This document shows, one piece after another, positions 11,439 through 22,884 of a stretch of DNA of 64,000 nucleotides. Position 1 is the stretch's first letter, and the number at the start of each line of letters is the position of its first letter. Location: NCBI RefSeq assembly GCF_029867415.1, contig NW_026706182.1:62001-126000 (forward strand), given 5' to 3'. This DNA comes from Vicia villosa (lineage: Eukaryota > Streptophyta > Magnoliopsida > Fabales > Fabaceae). The notes below the pieces were generated by a model. It was not told the DNA's origin. It saw only the letters and a program-made list of their open reading frames with translations, and ran no database searches. The position numbers were made by a program, and so were the translations under genes.

Positions 11439-11620
11439 GGAAATCGATTTCCCCAGGAGTGAAATCGATTTCACTCTGTTCCAGAAGAGAATTTGGCGCA
11501 AAATACACTAGGGAAATCGATTTACCCAGGAGGGAAATCGATTTCATGCTGTCCAGAATGTGATTTTGTTGAAGATTGCTGCAGGGAAATCGATTTACCC
11601 AGTAGGGAAATCGATTTCAT
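11439..11620. repeat. Six GAAATCGATTT palindromes (U3 cluster)
   Basis: Six copies of GAAATCGATTTC or GAAATCGATTTA are arranged as three pairs, about 240-430 bp upstream of the LTR TATA box on the - strand. They are repeated at 26599-26780. The pair spacing matches the R/U5 cluster. The position in U3 fits an enhancer-like array. Confidence 0.85.
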
Positions 11621-11885
11621 CTGTCAAAAATGTGAAAAATGCCTTGCTTAATGCATGTCTTGGCTTGGTACCTACAAAACAAAAGCCTACAAAGAAACAA
11701 AGCAATATTTTTGGTATTTGGGTTAGTATAATATGCATAAAAGATAAACAATCATTGGTGCTTGATGGTCCCTCTCATTGATGAGGTGAGTGCAACACCA
11801 TAAACAAACTTCCAAGTGAAGCTCTTGATTAGTGATTGGGATATGAATGATATAGGATTTTAGGGTCAAAAATTGGGGTATGACA

Positions 11886-11897
11886 GATGCCCCTATT
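11886..11897 (-). other. Polypurine tract of the inner Ogre
   Basis: The - strand reads AATAGGGGCATC directly before the 3' LTR start TGTCATACCCC. It matches the outer element's PPT (ACAGGGGCAGC at 33208-33218) in form and position. It would prime plus-strand DNA synthesis. Confidence 0.75.
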
Positions 11898-12039
11898 TAA
11901 GTTTCTTCGATTTGGAAATACGATGATTGGAAATCTTCGTTTTGACAAAAATCGAAGAGACTTAAATGTATAAAACACAATTTTTGATCCTAAGATGCAA
12001 TGCAATGTTAATGAATGCATGTGATGATAATAAAGCATG

Positions 12040-13790
12040 ACAACATTGGGGAGTAACAAGTGATCCACTGGGGAAAACAAATGTCTTGCTATAACTCCGC
12101 TGGGGAAACAAATGTCTTGCAAGTAGAGACTCCACTGGGGAAAGCAGGACTTTGTTGGAGAGACAGAACTTTGGTGGGAAAAGAAACTTCTCTGGAAAAA
12201 CACTTCGCGTCAGAGAGATTATAGTATCCTCTTTCACTGGGGATGAGAAAAGGGGATCATCCTCTTTCACTGGGGATGAGGAAGTATGCATCCTGAATCA
12301 GAACGCCAATCTTCCGTTAACAGAAATCACACCATCGTACCACTGATGATTGAAGAGATGTTCCGCCGTACCACTGACGATAACACATACCAATGTTCCA
12401 CTAAAGGCATGAAGAGATATATACCACCGTACCACTGATGATATAGAAAGAGATGATTCATCGACGTACCACTGACGATGAAAGAGATGTACCGCCGTAC
12501 CACTAACGATATCACATACCCACGTTCCACTGAAGGTATTGAAGAGAAATACATCGACGTACCACTGACGATGAAGATAACAAAATACACCAACGTTCCA
12601 CTGGAGGTGAACTACCAACGTTCCACTGGAGGTAGAAAGAGATGTATCGCCGTACCACTAACGATAACACATACCCACGTTCCACTGAAGGTATTGAAGA
12701 GAAATACATCGACGTACCACTGACGATGAAGATAACAAAATACACCAGCGTTCCACTGGAGGTGAACTACCAACGTCCCACTGGAGGTAGAAAGAGATGT
12801 ATCGCCGTACCACTAACGATAACACATACCCACATTCCACTGAAGGTATTGAAGAGAAATACATCGACATACCACTGACGATGAAGATAACAAAATACAC
12901 CAACGTTCCACTGAAGGTGAACTACCAACGTCCCACTGGAGGTAGAAAGAGATGTATCGCCGTACCACTAACGATAACACATACCCACGTTCCACTGAAG
13001 GTATTGAAGAGAAATACATCGACGTACCACTGACGATGAAGATAACAAAATACACCAACGTTCCACTGAAGGTGAACTACCAACGTCCCACTGGAGGTGG
13101 AAAGAGATGTATCGCCGTACCACTAACGATAACACATACCCACGTTCCACTGAAGGTATTGAAGAGAAATACATCGACGTACCACTGACGATGAAGATAA
13201 CAAAATACACCAACGTTCCACTGAAGGTGAACTACCAACGTCCCACTGGAGGTAGAAAGAGATGTATCGCCGTACCACTAACGATATCACATACCCACGT
13301 TCCACTGAAGGTATTGAAGAGAAATACATCGACGTACCACTGACGATGAAGATAACAAAATACACCAACGTTCCACTGGAGGTGAACTACCAACGTCCCA
13401 CTGGAGGTAGAAAGAGATGTATCGCCGTACCACTAACGATAACACATACCCACGTTCCACTGAAGGTATTGAAGAGAAATACATCGACGTACCACTGACG
13501 ATGAAGATAACAAAATACACCAACGTTCCACTGAAGGTGAACTACCAACGTCCCACTGGAGGTAGAAAGAGATGTATCGTCGTACCACTGACGATAACAC
13601 ATACCCACGTTCCACTGAAGGTATTGAAGAGAAATACATCGACGTACCACTGACGATGAAGATAACAAAATACACCAACGTTCCACTGAAGGTGAACTAC
13701 CAACGTCCCACTGGAGGTAGAAAGAGATGTATCGCCGTACCACTAACGATAACACATACCCACGTTCCACTGAAGGCATGAAGAAGGTAT
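12040..13790 (-). repeat. Satellite-like tandem array, 155-bp unit of five hairpins
   Basis: A 155-bp unit repeats about eight times between 12480 and 13790, with imperfect precursors from 12330 and simpler CACTGGGGA repeats from 12060. Each unit contains five subrepeats 25-36 bp apart. Every subrepeat has the core ACGTNCCACTGNA flanked by complementary arms: TATCG/CGATA, ATACC/GGTAT, CATCG/CGATG, CACC/GGTG and CTACC/GGTAG. It lies between the pol gene and the 3' LTR, the hypervariable Ogre 3' UTR known to seed legume satellites. Open frames across it on both strands come from the near-codon periodicity and are not genes. Confidence 0.9.
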
Positions 13791-13800
13791 ACCACCGTAC

Positions 13801-14430
13801 CACTGATGATATAAAAGAGATGGTGTACAAAGATGACATAATCAAGCATGTCCCAAGCTGAACACCAGAGCAGAAACTGCTATCAATCTTTTGATGGCTT
13901 CAAAATATATGCTGCCCAATACTAGGGAACATTGAAGTTGAGAGAACACCGTAGTTGAGTTCTAAACCAAACTCGAACCAGGCCAAAGGTGTATTAAGTG
14001 GAATACGTTCTTCTGCATCAACATATTCATTCCTTGTGATGCACTCATGAATCAAAGTAAAACTTCTTTTATAATTTTCAAAAGGATTTTGTTGAAATCA
14101 ATTTTCTCTTTGTTTCAAAAATTACTATCAACAATAAATGACATTTTGAGAGATATGAAAGAAATAAGATTGCCAATAAAAGATAAAGGCTCAAACTTTT
14201 TTAATGGAATGGTAGCCTGCAAAAGGCAAGACCCCATGGATTATTACAAAGTTTGGAAAGTGGTAATTTTGTGGAAAAGGTACATTGAAATGTAATGACC
14301 CCATCCTCTCTCTCAACTGGGAATTCCTGGGCAAAGGCTTCCGTTGAAAAGTGTTGAACTTCTTCATGATAACCAGATGACTGCTGATGATCAAGTCTTG
14401 TCTGATGTAGTTACTTGCCATGAATCCCTA
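13801..14430 (-). other. Ogre 3' untranslated region, no gene seen
   Basis: This 630-bp stretch lies between the tandem array and the hairpin triplet. It holds short open frames only (up to 82 codons), none with recognisable motifs, and no clear repeats. Confidence 0.6.
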
Positions 14431-14436
14431 ACTTTT

Positions 14437-14583
14437 GCCTGGACCGCCCTTTCGGGTTTTCAGTCCATCGGGTATTTTATTTTGTTTATGTCTCTAATTT
14501 TTGCCTGGATCGCCCTTTCGGGTTTTCAATCCACCGAGACGCTCTTTTTTGCCTAAGCCGCCCTTTCGGGTTTTCAACTTAGC
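14437..14583 (-). repeat. Three hairpins with loop CGCCCTTTCGGGTTTTCA after pol
   Basis: Three copies start about 19-150 bp beyond the pol stop. The 18-base loop is identical in the first two and nearly so in the third, while the stems are TGGAC/GTCCA, TGGAT/ATCCA and CTAAG/CTTAG. All three pairs are fully complementary. They sit at the beginning of the 3' UTR of the Ogre RNA. Confidence 0.85.
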
Positions 14584-14601
14584 GAGCTGTTCTTTTACTA
14601 T

Positions 14602-17600
14602 TTAGGCGAAGTATTTCTTGACTACATCAGCATTCACGGGACGTGGGAGCTCTTCTCCATCCATAGTTGCAAGAATTAATGCACCGCCAGAGAAGGCTTT
14701 CTTAACAACATATGGTCCTTCAAAATTAGGAGTCCACTTGCCCCTTGAATCGGAGGTGAAAGACAAGATCCTTTTGAGCACGAGGTCGCCTTCTCTGAAT
14801 ACACGAGGTCGAACCTTCTTATCAAATGCTTTCTTCATTCTTTTCTGGTATAACTGACCATGGCATAAAGCCGTCATTTTCTTTTCTTCTATCAAATTCA
14901 ATTGATCAAACCTGCTCTGACACCATTCAACCTCAGATAACTTGGTTTCCATTAAAATTCTCAATGATGGAATCTCAACCTCAATAGGGAGCACTGCTTC
15001 CATGCCATAAACCAAAGAAAAGGGAGTTGCCCCTATTGAAGTACGAACAGATGTACGGTACCCATGCAAAGCAAATGGGAGCATCTCGTGCCAGTCCTTG
15101 TACGTAACAACCATCTTTTGCACTATTTTCTTAATGTTCTTATTTGCTGCTTCAACAGCTCCATTCATCTTCGGCCTATAAGGCGAAGAGTTGTGATGTT
15201 CAATCTTGAAGCTTTCACACAATTCTCTCATCATGCTATTGTTCAGATTCGAGCCATTGTCAGTGATGATCTTGCTCGGTACACCATATCTACAAATGAT
15301 GTTGTTCTTGATAAATCTGACCACAACTTGCTTTGTTACATTAGCATATGAAGCAGCTTCTACCCACTTGGTGAAGTAATCGATTGCTACCAGGATGAAT
15401 CGATGTCCATTCGAAGCCTTGGGTTCAATCATGCCAATCATATCAATACCCCACATAGAGAAAGGCCATGGAGAGGAAATAACATTGAGAAGCGTCGGAG
15501 GCACATGAATCTTGTCAGCATACACTTGACACTTGTGACACTTCTTTACAAACTTGTAGCAATCAGATTCCATTGTCAACCAATAGTAACCTGCTCTAAG
15601 CATCCTTTTAGCCATCGAATGTCCATTGGCATGGGTACCAAAAGAACCTTCATGAATTTCATGCATCAACATGTCTGCTTCGTGTCTATCCACGCATCTG
15701 AGCAAAACCATGTCATAATTCCTTTTATACAAAACATCAGCATTGATGAAGAAACTGCCAGCCAATCTCCTCAAAGTTTTCTTATCTTTATTTGATGCCC
15801 CAAGTGGGTACTCTTGAGTCTGGAGGAAGTGCTTAATATCGAAATACCAAGGCTTTTCATCTGTTGCTTCCTCAACTGCAAATACATGAGCAGGTCTATC
15901 GAGACGCCTGATTGTAATTTGAGGTTCCTCATTATGGAAATTCACTTTGTACATGGAAGACAACATGGCTAAAGCATCGGCCATCTGATTCTCATCTCGA
16001 GGGATGTGGTGGAATTCAACTTTGTTGAAGAATGTCAATAACCTTCTGGCGTAATCTTTGTAAGGAATTAAACCAGGATGACGAGTTTCCCATTCTCCTT
16101 TAATCTGATTAATCACAAGTGCAGAATCTCCATAAACATCAAGAATCTTAATTCTCAAATTAATGGCCTCTTCAAGTCCCATGATGCAAGCTTCATACTC
16201 AGCAATATTATTTGTACAATCAAAACATATTCTTGCAGTGAAAGGAACATGTGATCCGTGTGGAGTGATGATAATGGCGCCAATTCCATGGCCATAAACA
16301 TTAGAAGCTCCATCAAAAATCAAACCCCATTTGGATTCAGGATCAGGCCCTTCTTCTGGCAACGGTTCATCCCAATCTTGAGATCTTAAATACATTATAT
16401 CTTCATCTGGGAAGTCTATTCTGATAGACTGATGATCATCAATTGGTTGGTGAGCGAGGTACTCTGCCAACACACTTCCTTTCACAGCTTTTTGAGCTCG
16501 GTATTCAATATCATATTCTGATAGCAACATTTGCCAGCGAGCAATCCTTCCAGTTAATGCAGGTTTCTCAAATACATACTTAATTGGATCCATTTTGGAG
16601 ATCAATAGGGTGGTGTGGTTCAACATATACTGTCTCAGTCGGCGAGCAGCCCACACCAAAGCACAACAAGTTTTCTCAAGCAGCGAGTATCTTGTTTCGC
16701 ACTCGGTAAACTTTTTGCTAAGGTAGTATATTGCATACTCTTTTCGACCAGACTCGTCATGCTGACCCAACACACATCCCATTGAGTTTTCAAGCACTGT
16801 GAGGTACATAATCAGAGGTCTTCCCTCAACTGGAGGGAGCAAAATGGGAGGTTCAAGCAGATATTCTTTGATGTTGTCAAAAGCTTTCTGACAATCTTCA
16901 TTCCACACACAACCCTGATTTTTCTTTAACAACTTGAAGATTGGCTCACAGGTAGCAGTCATATTGGAAATGAACCTGGAGATATAATTCAAACTTCCGA
17001 GGAAACCTCTCACTTGTTTTTCAGTCTTTGGTGCTGGCATTTCCTGAATTGCTTTAACTTTATCAGGATCTACTTCAATTCCTCTCTGACTGACAACAAA
17101 ACCCAATAACTTTCCAGAACGGACACCAAAAGTGCATTTGTTTGGGTTTAAGCGGAGACGATACTTTCTCAAACGCTGAAACAACTTTAACAGATCTTCC
17201 ATGTGCCCCTCTTCTGATTGGGACTTGGCAATCATGTCATCCACATAAACCTCAATTTCTTTGTGCATCATATCATGGAAAAGAGTAGTCATGGCCCTCT
17301 GATATGTCGCACCAGCATTTTTCAACCCAAAAGGCATCACTTTGTAACAGAATGTCCCCCATGGCGTAATAAAGGTTGTCTTTTCCATGTCTTCAGGTGC
17401 CATCTTAATCTGATTGTATCCTGAAAAACCATCCATAAAGGAGAAAACTTCAAACTTTGCAGTGCTATCTACCAACATATCAATGTGAGGTAGAGGAAAA
17501 TCATCTTTCGGACTGGCTTTGTTCAAATCTCTGTAATCCACACACATGCGAACTTTTCCGTCTTTCTTCGGAACGGGCACGATATTGGCAATCCATTGAG

Positions 17601-18064
17601 GATATACAGAAGTGACAAGGAAACCTGCATCTATCTGTTTCAAGACCTCATTCTTAATCTTTTCTGCCATATCACGATGACTCCTTCTTAACTTTTGCTT
17701 GACAGGAGGACATTCTGGTTTCAACGGCAAACGATGCTCCACAATATCGGTGTCCAACCCAGGCATATCTTGGTAGGACCACGCAAAAATGTCAACATAC
17801 TCTTTAAGAAGCTCTACCATCCTCTTCTTAACATCTTGACCAAGCAGTGCCCCAATCTTGACTTCCTTTTTATCCTCTTCAGAACCCAAGTTGATGACTT
17901 CTAATGGCTCTTTATATGGCTGAATAGTGTCTTCCTCGTGCTCAAGCAGTCGGGAAATCTCATCAGGAATACATTCATCACTCTCTTCTTCCGCCTTATA
18001 CACAGAACACTCGAAGTTAGGAGAGGGCGCAGGGTCATTACTTTCAACGGTTTTATTGATTAAT
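14602..18064 (-). CDS. pol: Ogre pol: reverse transcriptase, RNase H (two), integrase
   Basis: An open frame of 1156 codons extends upstream to 18072; translation is expected to enter at 18064 after splicing from gag-pro. RT occupies about residues 130-330 with the YVDD active site at 276-279. A retroviral-type RNase H follows (about 400-500) but lacks the expected first catalytic Asp. A second, archaeal-type RNase H covers about 580-705, with Asp587, Glu625, Asp649 and Asp699 as candidate catalytic residues. The integrase has an HHCC zinc finger (about 803-849) and D877, D938 and E974, exactly the D,D-35-E spacing. No stop or frameshift interrupts it. Two RNase H domains are characteristic of the Tat/Ogre lineage. 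Confidence 0.95.
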
Positions 18065-18334
18065 CTGCACAAATGATTATTATTTCAGGAAAGGAAAGAT
18101 ATATGCAAACATGTAATCGTGCAGATTATGGAAAGGAATGAAAACATTTTTTTAAGGTTTTTTGTGTTACCACTTTCCAGAAAAAGCAAAAAGATAAAAA
18201 GCATTTATATGGAGAAACCAAAATGACTTTTATTGATGATTTTAATGTTTAAAACAAACAGAAAACAGCCCCAACAACTTCACTTTCATCTTGGGCAGAA
18301 TGAAAGGATTTTGAAAAACATAAAAGCAAATTAC
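18065..18334 (-). other. Ogre gag-pro/pol spliceosomal intron (270 nt)
   Basis: On the - strand the donor is CTCAAA|GTAATTT at 18335/18334 and the acceptor is TTTGTGCAG|ATTA at 18065/18064. The donor GT overlaps the last Lys codon and the TAA stop of gag-pro, so splicing removes the stop. The upstream exon ends in phase 2 and the downstream exon supplies one base, restoring frame with pol. An intron at this place is an established Ogre feature; unspliced RNA would give gag-pro only. Confidence 0.85.
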
Positions 18335-21135
18335 TTTGAGACATGAGTACACTCAGGAATGTCAATGGTGATCCAGTTCTTAATCATCTTTCCATGGGTC
18401 ACAAAGTTTGGCACCTCTGGCTCTGATTCATCTTCAACAATAGCGTTCACCTCTGGAAGAGTCGGGTGTAGAAACCCAGCACTATGAAACATCTCTTGAT
18501 AAGGACGAAAAGCAGATTCAGACTTCATCACAGACTTGTCTGAGGCAGAAAATCCCAGACCAGCTCTATTCCTGTTCTCTTGTAGACTCACCACTTGTCC
18601 CCAGACTCCTGAATGTCCATTCTGAACCACCAGTTGAGCATCTTTGAAGGAGGCAATGGAAGCTTCATCCTTTTTGATTTCATCATTAACAGACAGGGCT
18701 TGGAATGCAGTTCCAATGACCACTTCATCAGCTTCTATGGTACGGAATGAAGAGAGATGACTAATCAGCAAAGCTTGTTCTCCATTCACAACGACCATCT
18801 TTCCATCTTTCACAAATTTCAACTTTTGGTGAAGAGTTGAAGTAACTGCCCCAGCCTCATGGATCCATGGGCGTCCCAATAAGCAACTGTACGCAGGGAA
18901 GATATCCATCACTTGAAAAGTAATCTTGAAGACAAATGGTCCAATACCAATAGGCAAATCCACCTCTCCGACCACTGATTTCTTCGACCCATCAAAAGCC
19001 TTGACAATCACATTGCTGAATCTCATTGGTGTGCCACCATAAGACAGCTTAGCAAGAGTGGATTTTGGCATGACATTCAGAGATGATCCAGTGTCAATCA
19101 ACACATTAGACATTGAGTCCTCTTTGCAACTGACAGAGATATGCAAAGCCAAATTATGATTTCTTCCTTCCTCAGGCAAATCTTCATCACTGAAGCTCAA
19201 ATTATTACACGCAGTGATATTACTCACAACCCCATTAAACTGCTTCAAATGCAACTTGTGATCTACATAAGTGTTATCTATCTCATCATCCAATAGCTCC
19301 AAACCTATCAATGTTTGAACATCATCTTGGAGGGCAGCACATCCCATAGGATCTTCACCACACAAAGGACAGCCATCATGACTAAACTCGATCACTCCTT
19401 TTGTAACAAACCTCTCATGTATCTCCTTCAAAGATCCACGTAGAGCACAAATATTAGGCACACGACAGCGTCTCAAACTATGTTCAACCATATTGACAGC
19501 AGACGCTTCATGAATTGGCAACGGATTGTTCTGCACATTTGGACCAATATCACGGAAAGAGAGCATTCCATAACGGACCAATCTCTGAACTTCATTCTTC
19601 AGGGGCCAACAGTTTTCCAAATCATGCCCAGGAGCATTCTGATGAAAAGCACAAGTGGCATCAGCCTTGTACCACCAAGGGAGTTTCTCTGGAACAGGGG
19701 GTGGTGACCTTGGTTGAACCAGCTTCTTATGGATTAGAGCAGGATACAGTTCAGTGTATGTCATAGGGATAGGATCAACATTAACTCGAGGATACGGATT
19801 CCGCCTTGCTGGTTGTTGATTAACAGGAGCTACAGGCACTGAATTCACAACAGGAGTTACTGATGCCACTTGTTGAGATTGATTCCTGACTCGACTATTC
19901 CTCCCATGAGAAACAGCATTGGCATCTGATTCTTTCTTCTTCTGGAATGAAGAACCATACTTCTTCGCACCGCCAGATGAATTGTCATTTCGAACCAAAC
20001 GACCTTCTCGCACAGCTTCTTCCAATCTGACACCCATACCCACCATTTCGGTGAAGTCTATAGGAGCACTAGCAATCATCTTCTCATAATAAAACGGACC
20101 AAGAGTCTTCAGAAAAATCTTAGTCATCTCTTTTTCTTCCATAGGAGGAATCACTTGGGCGGCAACCTCACGCCATCTCTGAGCATACTCCTTGAAGGAT
20201 TCTTTCTCTTTCTGCATCATAGCTCGCAATTGATCCCTATCAGGAGCCATGTCCACATTATACTTGTATTGCTTCACAAACGCTTCAGCTAAGTCATTGA
20301 AAGTGCGGATATGGGTGCTATCAAGGCCCATATACCACTTAGAAGCAGCTCCAGTCAGACTGTCTTGGAAATAGTGAATCAACAGACGTTGATCATCAGT
20401 GTGAGTGGACATCTTCCTTATATACATCACTAGATGTGCCTGAGGACAGGAATTTCCTTTGTACTTCTCAAATTCAGGCAGTTTGAACTTAGCAGGTACT
20501 TTCACATTGGGAACAAGGCAAAGATCATGCACATTCTTTCCAAATAATTCTTTCCCACGCAAGGCTTTCATCTCTTTCTGCAGTTCTTCGAACTGATCTT
20601 GGAAACCATCCATTCTGTCATGAATTTCACTTGGAGCAGCATCATAAATGGGCTCTAGGACAAAAGGACCAGTATGAACAATAGGAGAGGTGTTGACCAT
20701 AACAGGAGTCAACGGGCGAGTCATATCAGGAACAGACAAATAACCTTCAGGCATGCCCCAGGGGTATCCATTAGGCATACGTTGCTGAGTAGCACCAACA
20801 GGAATAGCAGGAATGGTTGTAGCAGCAATTTCAGAAATCACAGTGGTCTGACCCTGAGCTTGGGCATTGGGAGGAGGAACTTGATTCTGATTCTGATTCT
20901 GAGCAGCCATCAATGTCTCAACCAGAGCAGTGAGACGATCCACACCAGATCTCAAAGTAACAACCTCTTCACGTAGCTCACGATTCTCTTGTTCAAGACC
21001 TTCCATCTTCTTCTTGCAGTTAGCTCGAGTATTATACCGGTGAGACAGCTTGATTCTGTATGAAGAACACTGAATAAGACCTCGGGAATACTTTCGGAAG
21101 CAGGACCAAAATGCAGAATGATGCATGAAATGCAA
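18331..21135 (-). CDS. gag-pro: Ogre gag-protease polyprotein
   Basis: The open frame has 934 codons. The first ATG at 21135 may not be the true start; Met44, before a short coiled coil (about 44-78), is an alternative. Then come a Pro/Gln-rich linker, a Retrotrans_gag capsid domain (about 215-380) and a zinc-knuckle variant C495-X2-H498-X5-H504-X4-C509, typical of Tat/Ogre gag. The aspartic protease has DTG at 681-683 and a later LLGRPW motif. Gag would form the particle and protease would process it. The frame ends at 18331 within the intron, so the stop is used only in unspliced RNA. No internal breaks are seen. Confidence 0.93.
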   Translation of the reverse strand: MHFMHHSAFWSCFRKYSRGLIQCSSYRIKLSHRYNTRANCKKKMEGLEQENRELREEVVTLRSGVDRLTALVETLMAAQNQNQNQVPPPNAQAQGQTTVISEIAATTIPAIPVGATQQRMPNGYPWGMPEGYLSVPDMTRPLTPVMVNTSPIVHTGPFVLEPIYDAAPSEIHDRMDGFQDQFEELQKEMKALRGKELFGKNVHDLCLVPNVKVPAKFKLPEFEKYKGNSCPQAHLVMYIRKMSTHTDDQRLLIHYFQDSLTGAASKWYMGLDSTHIRTFNDLAEAFVKQYKYNVDMAPDRDQLRAMMQKEKESFKEYAQRWREVAAQVIPPMEEKEMTKIFLKTLGPFYYEKMIASAPIDFTEMVGMGVRLEEAVREGRLVRNDNSSGGAKKYGSSFQKKKESDANAVSHGRNSRVRNQSQQVASVTPVVNSVPVAPVNQQPARRNPYPRVNVDPIPMTYTELYPALIHKKLVQPRSPPPVPEKLPWWYKADATCAFHQNAPGHDLENCWPLKNEVQRLVRYGMLSFRDIGPNVQNNPLPIHEASAVNMVEHSLRRCRVPNICALRGSLKEIHERFVTKGVIEFSHDGCPLCGEDPMGCAALQDDVQTLIGLELLDDEIDNTYVDHKLHLKQFNGVVSNITACNNLSFSDEDLPEEGRNHNLALHISVSCKEDSMSNVLIDTGSSLNVMPKSTLAKLSYGGTPMRFSNVIVKAFDGSKKSVVGEVDLPIGIGPFVFKITFQVMDIFPAYSCLLGRPWIHEAGAVTSTLHQKLKFVKDGKMVVVNGEQALLISHLSSFRTIEADEVVIGTAFQALSVNDEIKKDEASIASFKDAQLVVQNGHSGVWGQVVSLQENRNRAGLGFSASDKSVMKSESAFRPYQEMFHSAGFLHPTLPEVNAIVEDESEPEVPNFVTHGKMIKNWITIDIPECTHVSK

Positions 21136-21291
21136 TGCAAATGATTTTTATTTTTGGTTTTCAAGGAACTTTTAAGACATTAATTGTAAACATTAGCAAA
21201 AACATCATAAAACATAACAATATTCTTTCATTAATCATGGAAAATCATACAAAAGGATTCAAAGATCCAAAATTACAAAACAAAGGAAAAG

Positions 21292-22884
21292 CTAAAAACT
21301 AGAAGGGAACACTTCTGATGAAGATCCAACTCCTCTTTGTAGCTTCCTACGGAGCTTCTCCAATTCATCTTCATAAAAGGCCTTCAAATGAGCATTCTCG
21401 ACCATCAGCTTATCAGCAACTTCTTTCCATGCGACTGAATCTTCTTGTGGTCTCTTTCGCTTTTCACCATGTTGTTGAAGCAACTCTTCTTGATGACGAA
21501 TCTGATCTTCCTTTTCCATCAACCAATCATCTTGGATATCAAGCATTTCATCTTTTTCTTTCAAGTGTATCTTCAACTCTTTGTTCTCAGACTCCAAAGC
21601 ATCTCTTTCCGCTCTCAACTTAGCCACGAGCTCTAGATGTTCTTCACTACTTTCAACAGGAGTAGTGGAAGACAATGGTGGAGTAACAAGTAGAGAAGGC
21701 TCCTCGAGTAAATAAGGCATCTGAAAAGTATGAGCTCTAGCTTGAACCCAATCAGTGTATTCTTTGAGAGCAACACATTGTTTTGTTCCCAAATGTCTCT
21801 TCCTATCAACATGGTGCCAAGCACGCACAAACCGATTTCTCATATCCGAATTTCCATCTTGATTAAGATAAAAGATTCCTGACACAAGAATACTAGCGGG
21901 TCGCTCCTTCATGGGGTAGCAAAATTGACGCCTTGCAAGAATGGGGTTGTAGGTAATTCCTCCTTGTATACCAAGAAGAGGTACATTAGGGAATTCTCCA
22001 CAACTATCAATAATCTCACCAATGTCATAAGCAGGATTGTACCAATGGATATTCCCATTAGTAAGAGGCATGATTTTCTGAGACCATGAGAGACCATCAG
22101 GATTGTTCAGGAAACTCTTAGCTTGAGGTAAGTGCGAAATAAACCACTTATAGAGCAAAGGAGTACAACAATTGATAAGTCCACCTTTCTTATCATTCCT
22201 ATGGTGAATGGAATGATAAGTATCCCCAAGAAAAGTAGGCACAGGATTCCCAATCATGAAAATCCGAATAGCATTAACATCGACAAAGTGGTCAATGTTG
22301 GGAAAGAGTATCAAACCATAGATGAGCAAGGTCAAAAATGTCTCAAAAGTAATCATACTTCCTTTACTAGCCAACATAGAAGCCTTTCCAATCAAGAACC
22401 TAGAAGTCAACCCCCAAATTCCTCCTTTTTTGGTCATGTTTGCTTTTACATCTAATATTTTTAAATGAAGGAGTTATGCTATCTCATCAACCTGAGGCTC
22501 TTTCTCCAAACCACTAAACGGTATGTCATCCGTAACGGGCAAACCAATCCAATAAGAATGCTCCTCCAAAGTAGGCATAAGCTGATAATCAGGAAAGGTG
22601 AAACAATGATAAACCGGGTCATAAAACTGCACAAGAGTCTCAAGAATCCCCTTTTCCACTTTAGTCTTCAAAATAGAAATCAATTTCCCATGACGGCTTT
22701 TGAAGTTGTCAAGATTAGGAACCAAAGTTGCTAGCTCTTTCAATTCCTTTGCACTTGAATTTCTGAAAGTGTACTTCTGGATGCTTCTCTTTTGATCCAT
22801 GGTACCTGTTATGTTTACAAAAAATGTCTCTAAGTTCCTTGAAAACCATTTGTGAATGTCATTTTTATGAATGCATGAATGCAT
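21292..22884 (-). pseudogene. Ogre ORF1 interrupted by one in-frame stop
   Basis: The frame starts at 22884, runs 136 codons, meets TAA at 22476-22474, and then continues in the same frame to 21292 (a further 393 codons including the 12 between the stop and the next ATG at 22437). The protein resembles the Ogre-specific ORF1 product (a domain of unknown function, probably DUF7745). It ends with a strong coiled coil rich in Glu, Lys and Leu (about the last 130 residues). Its function in Ogre is unknown. Except for the single nonsense codon the sequence looks undamaged, which fits a young element. It could also be read as two separate proteins. Confidence 0.8.

Larger units (their letters stand above)
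8454..11885 (-). repeat. 3' LTR of the inner Ogre
   Basis: This 3432-bp direct repeat of 23601-27045 begins TGTCATACCCC on the - strand and ends ..CCGCTACA. It contains a TATA box at 11197-11190, two clusters of GAAATCGATTTC palindromes (10631-10740 and 11439-11620) and a 128-bp-period internal duplication (10344-10575). A 15-bp duplication present in the other LTR near 24990 is absent here. Confidence 0.95.

Noticed and set aside
12330..13790. CRISPR array
   Set aside because: Repeats are contiguous without unique spacers, and the host is a plant.
12298..13845. Many overlapping open frames of 78-152 codons on both strands
   Set aside because: They recur every 155 bp, follow the tandem repeat and have repeat-encoded peptides with no known domain.
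15064..20976. Plus-strand frames opposite Ogre pol and gag
   Set aside because: Antisense shadows of intact - strand coding sequence.
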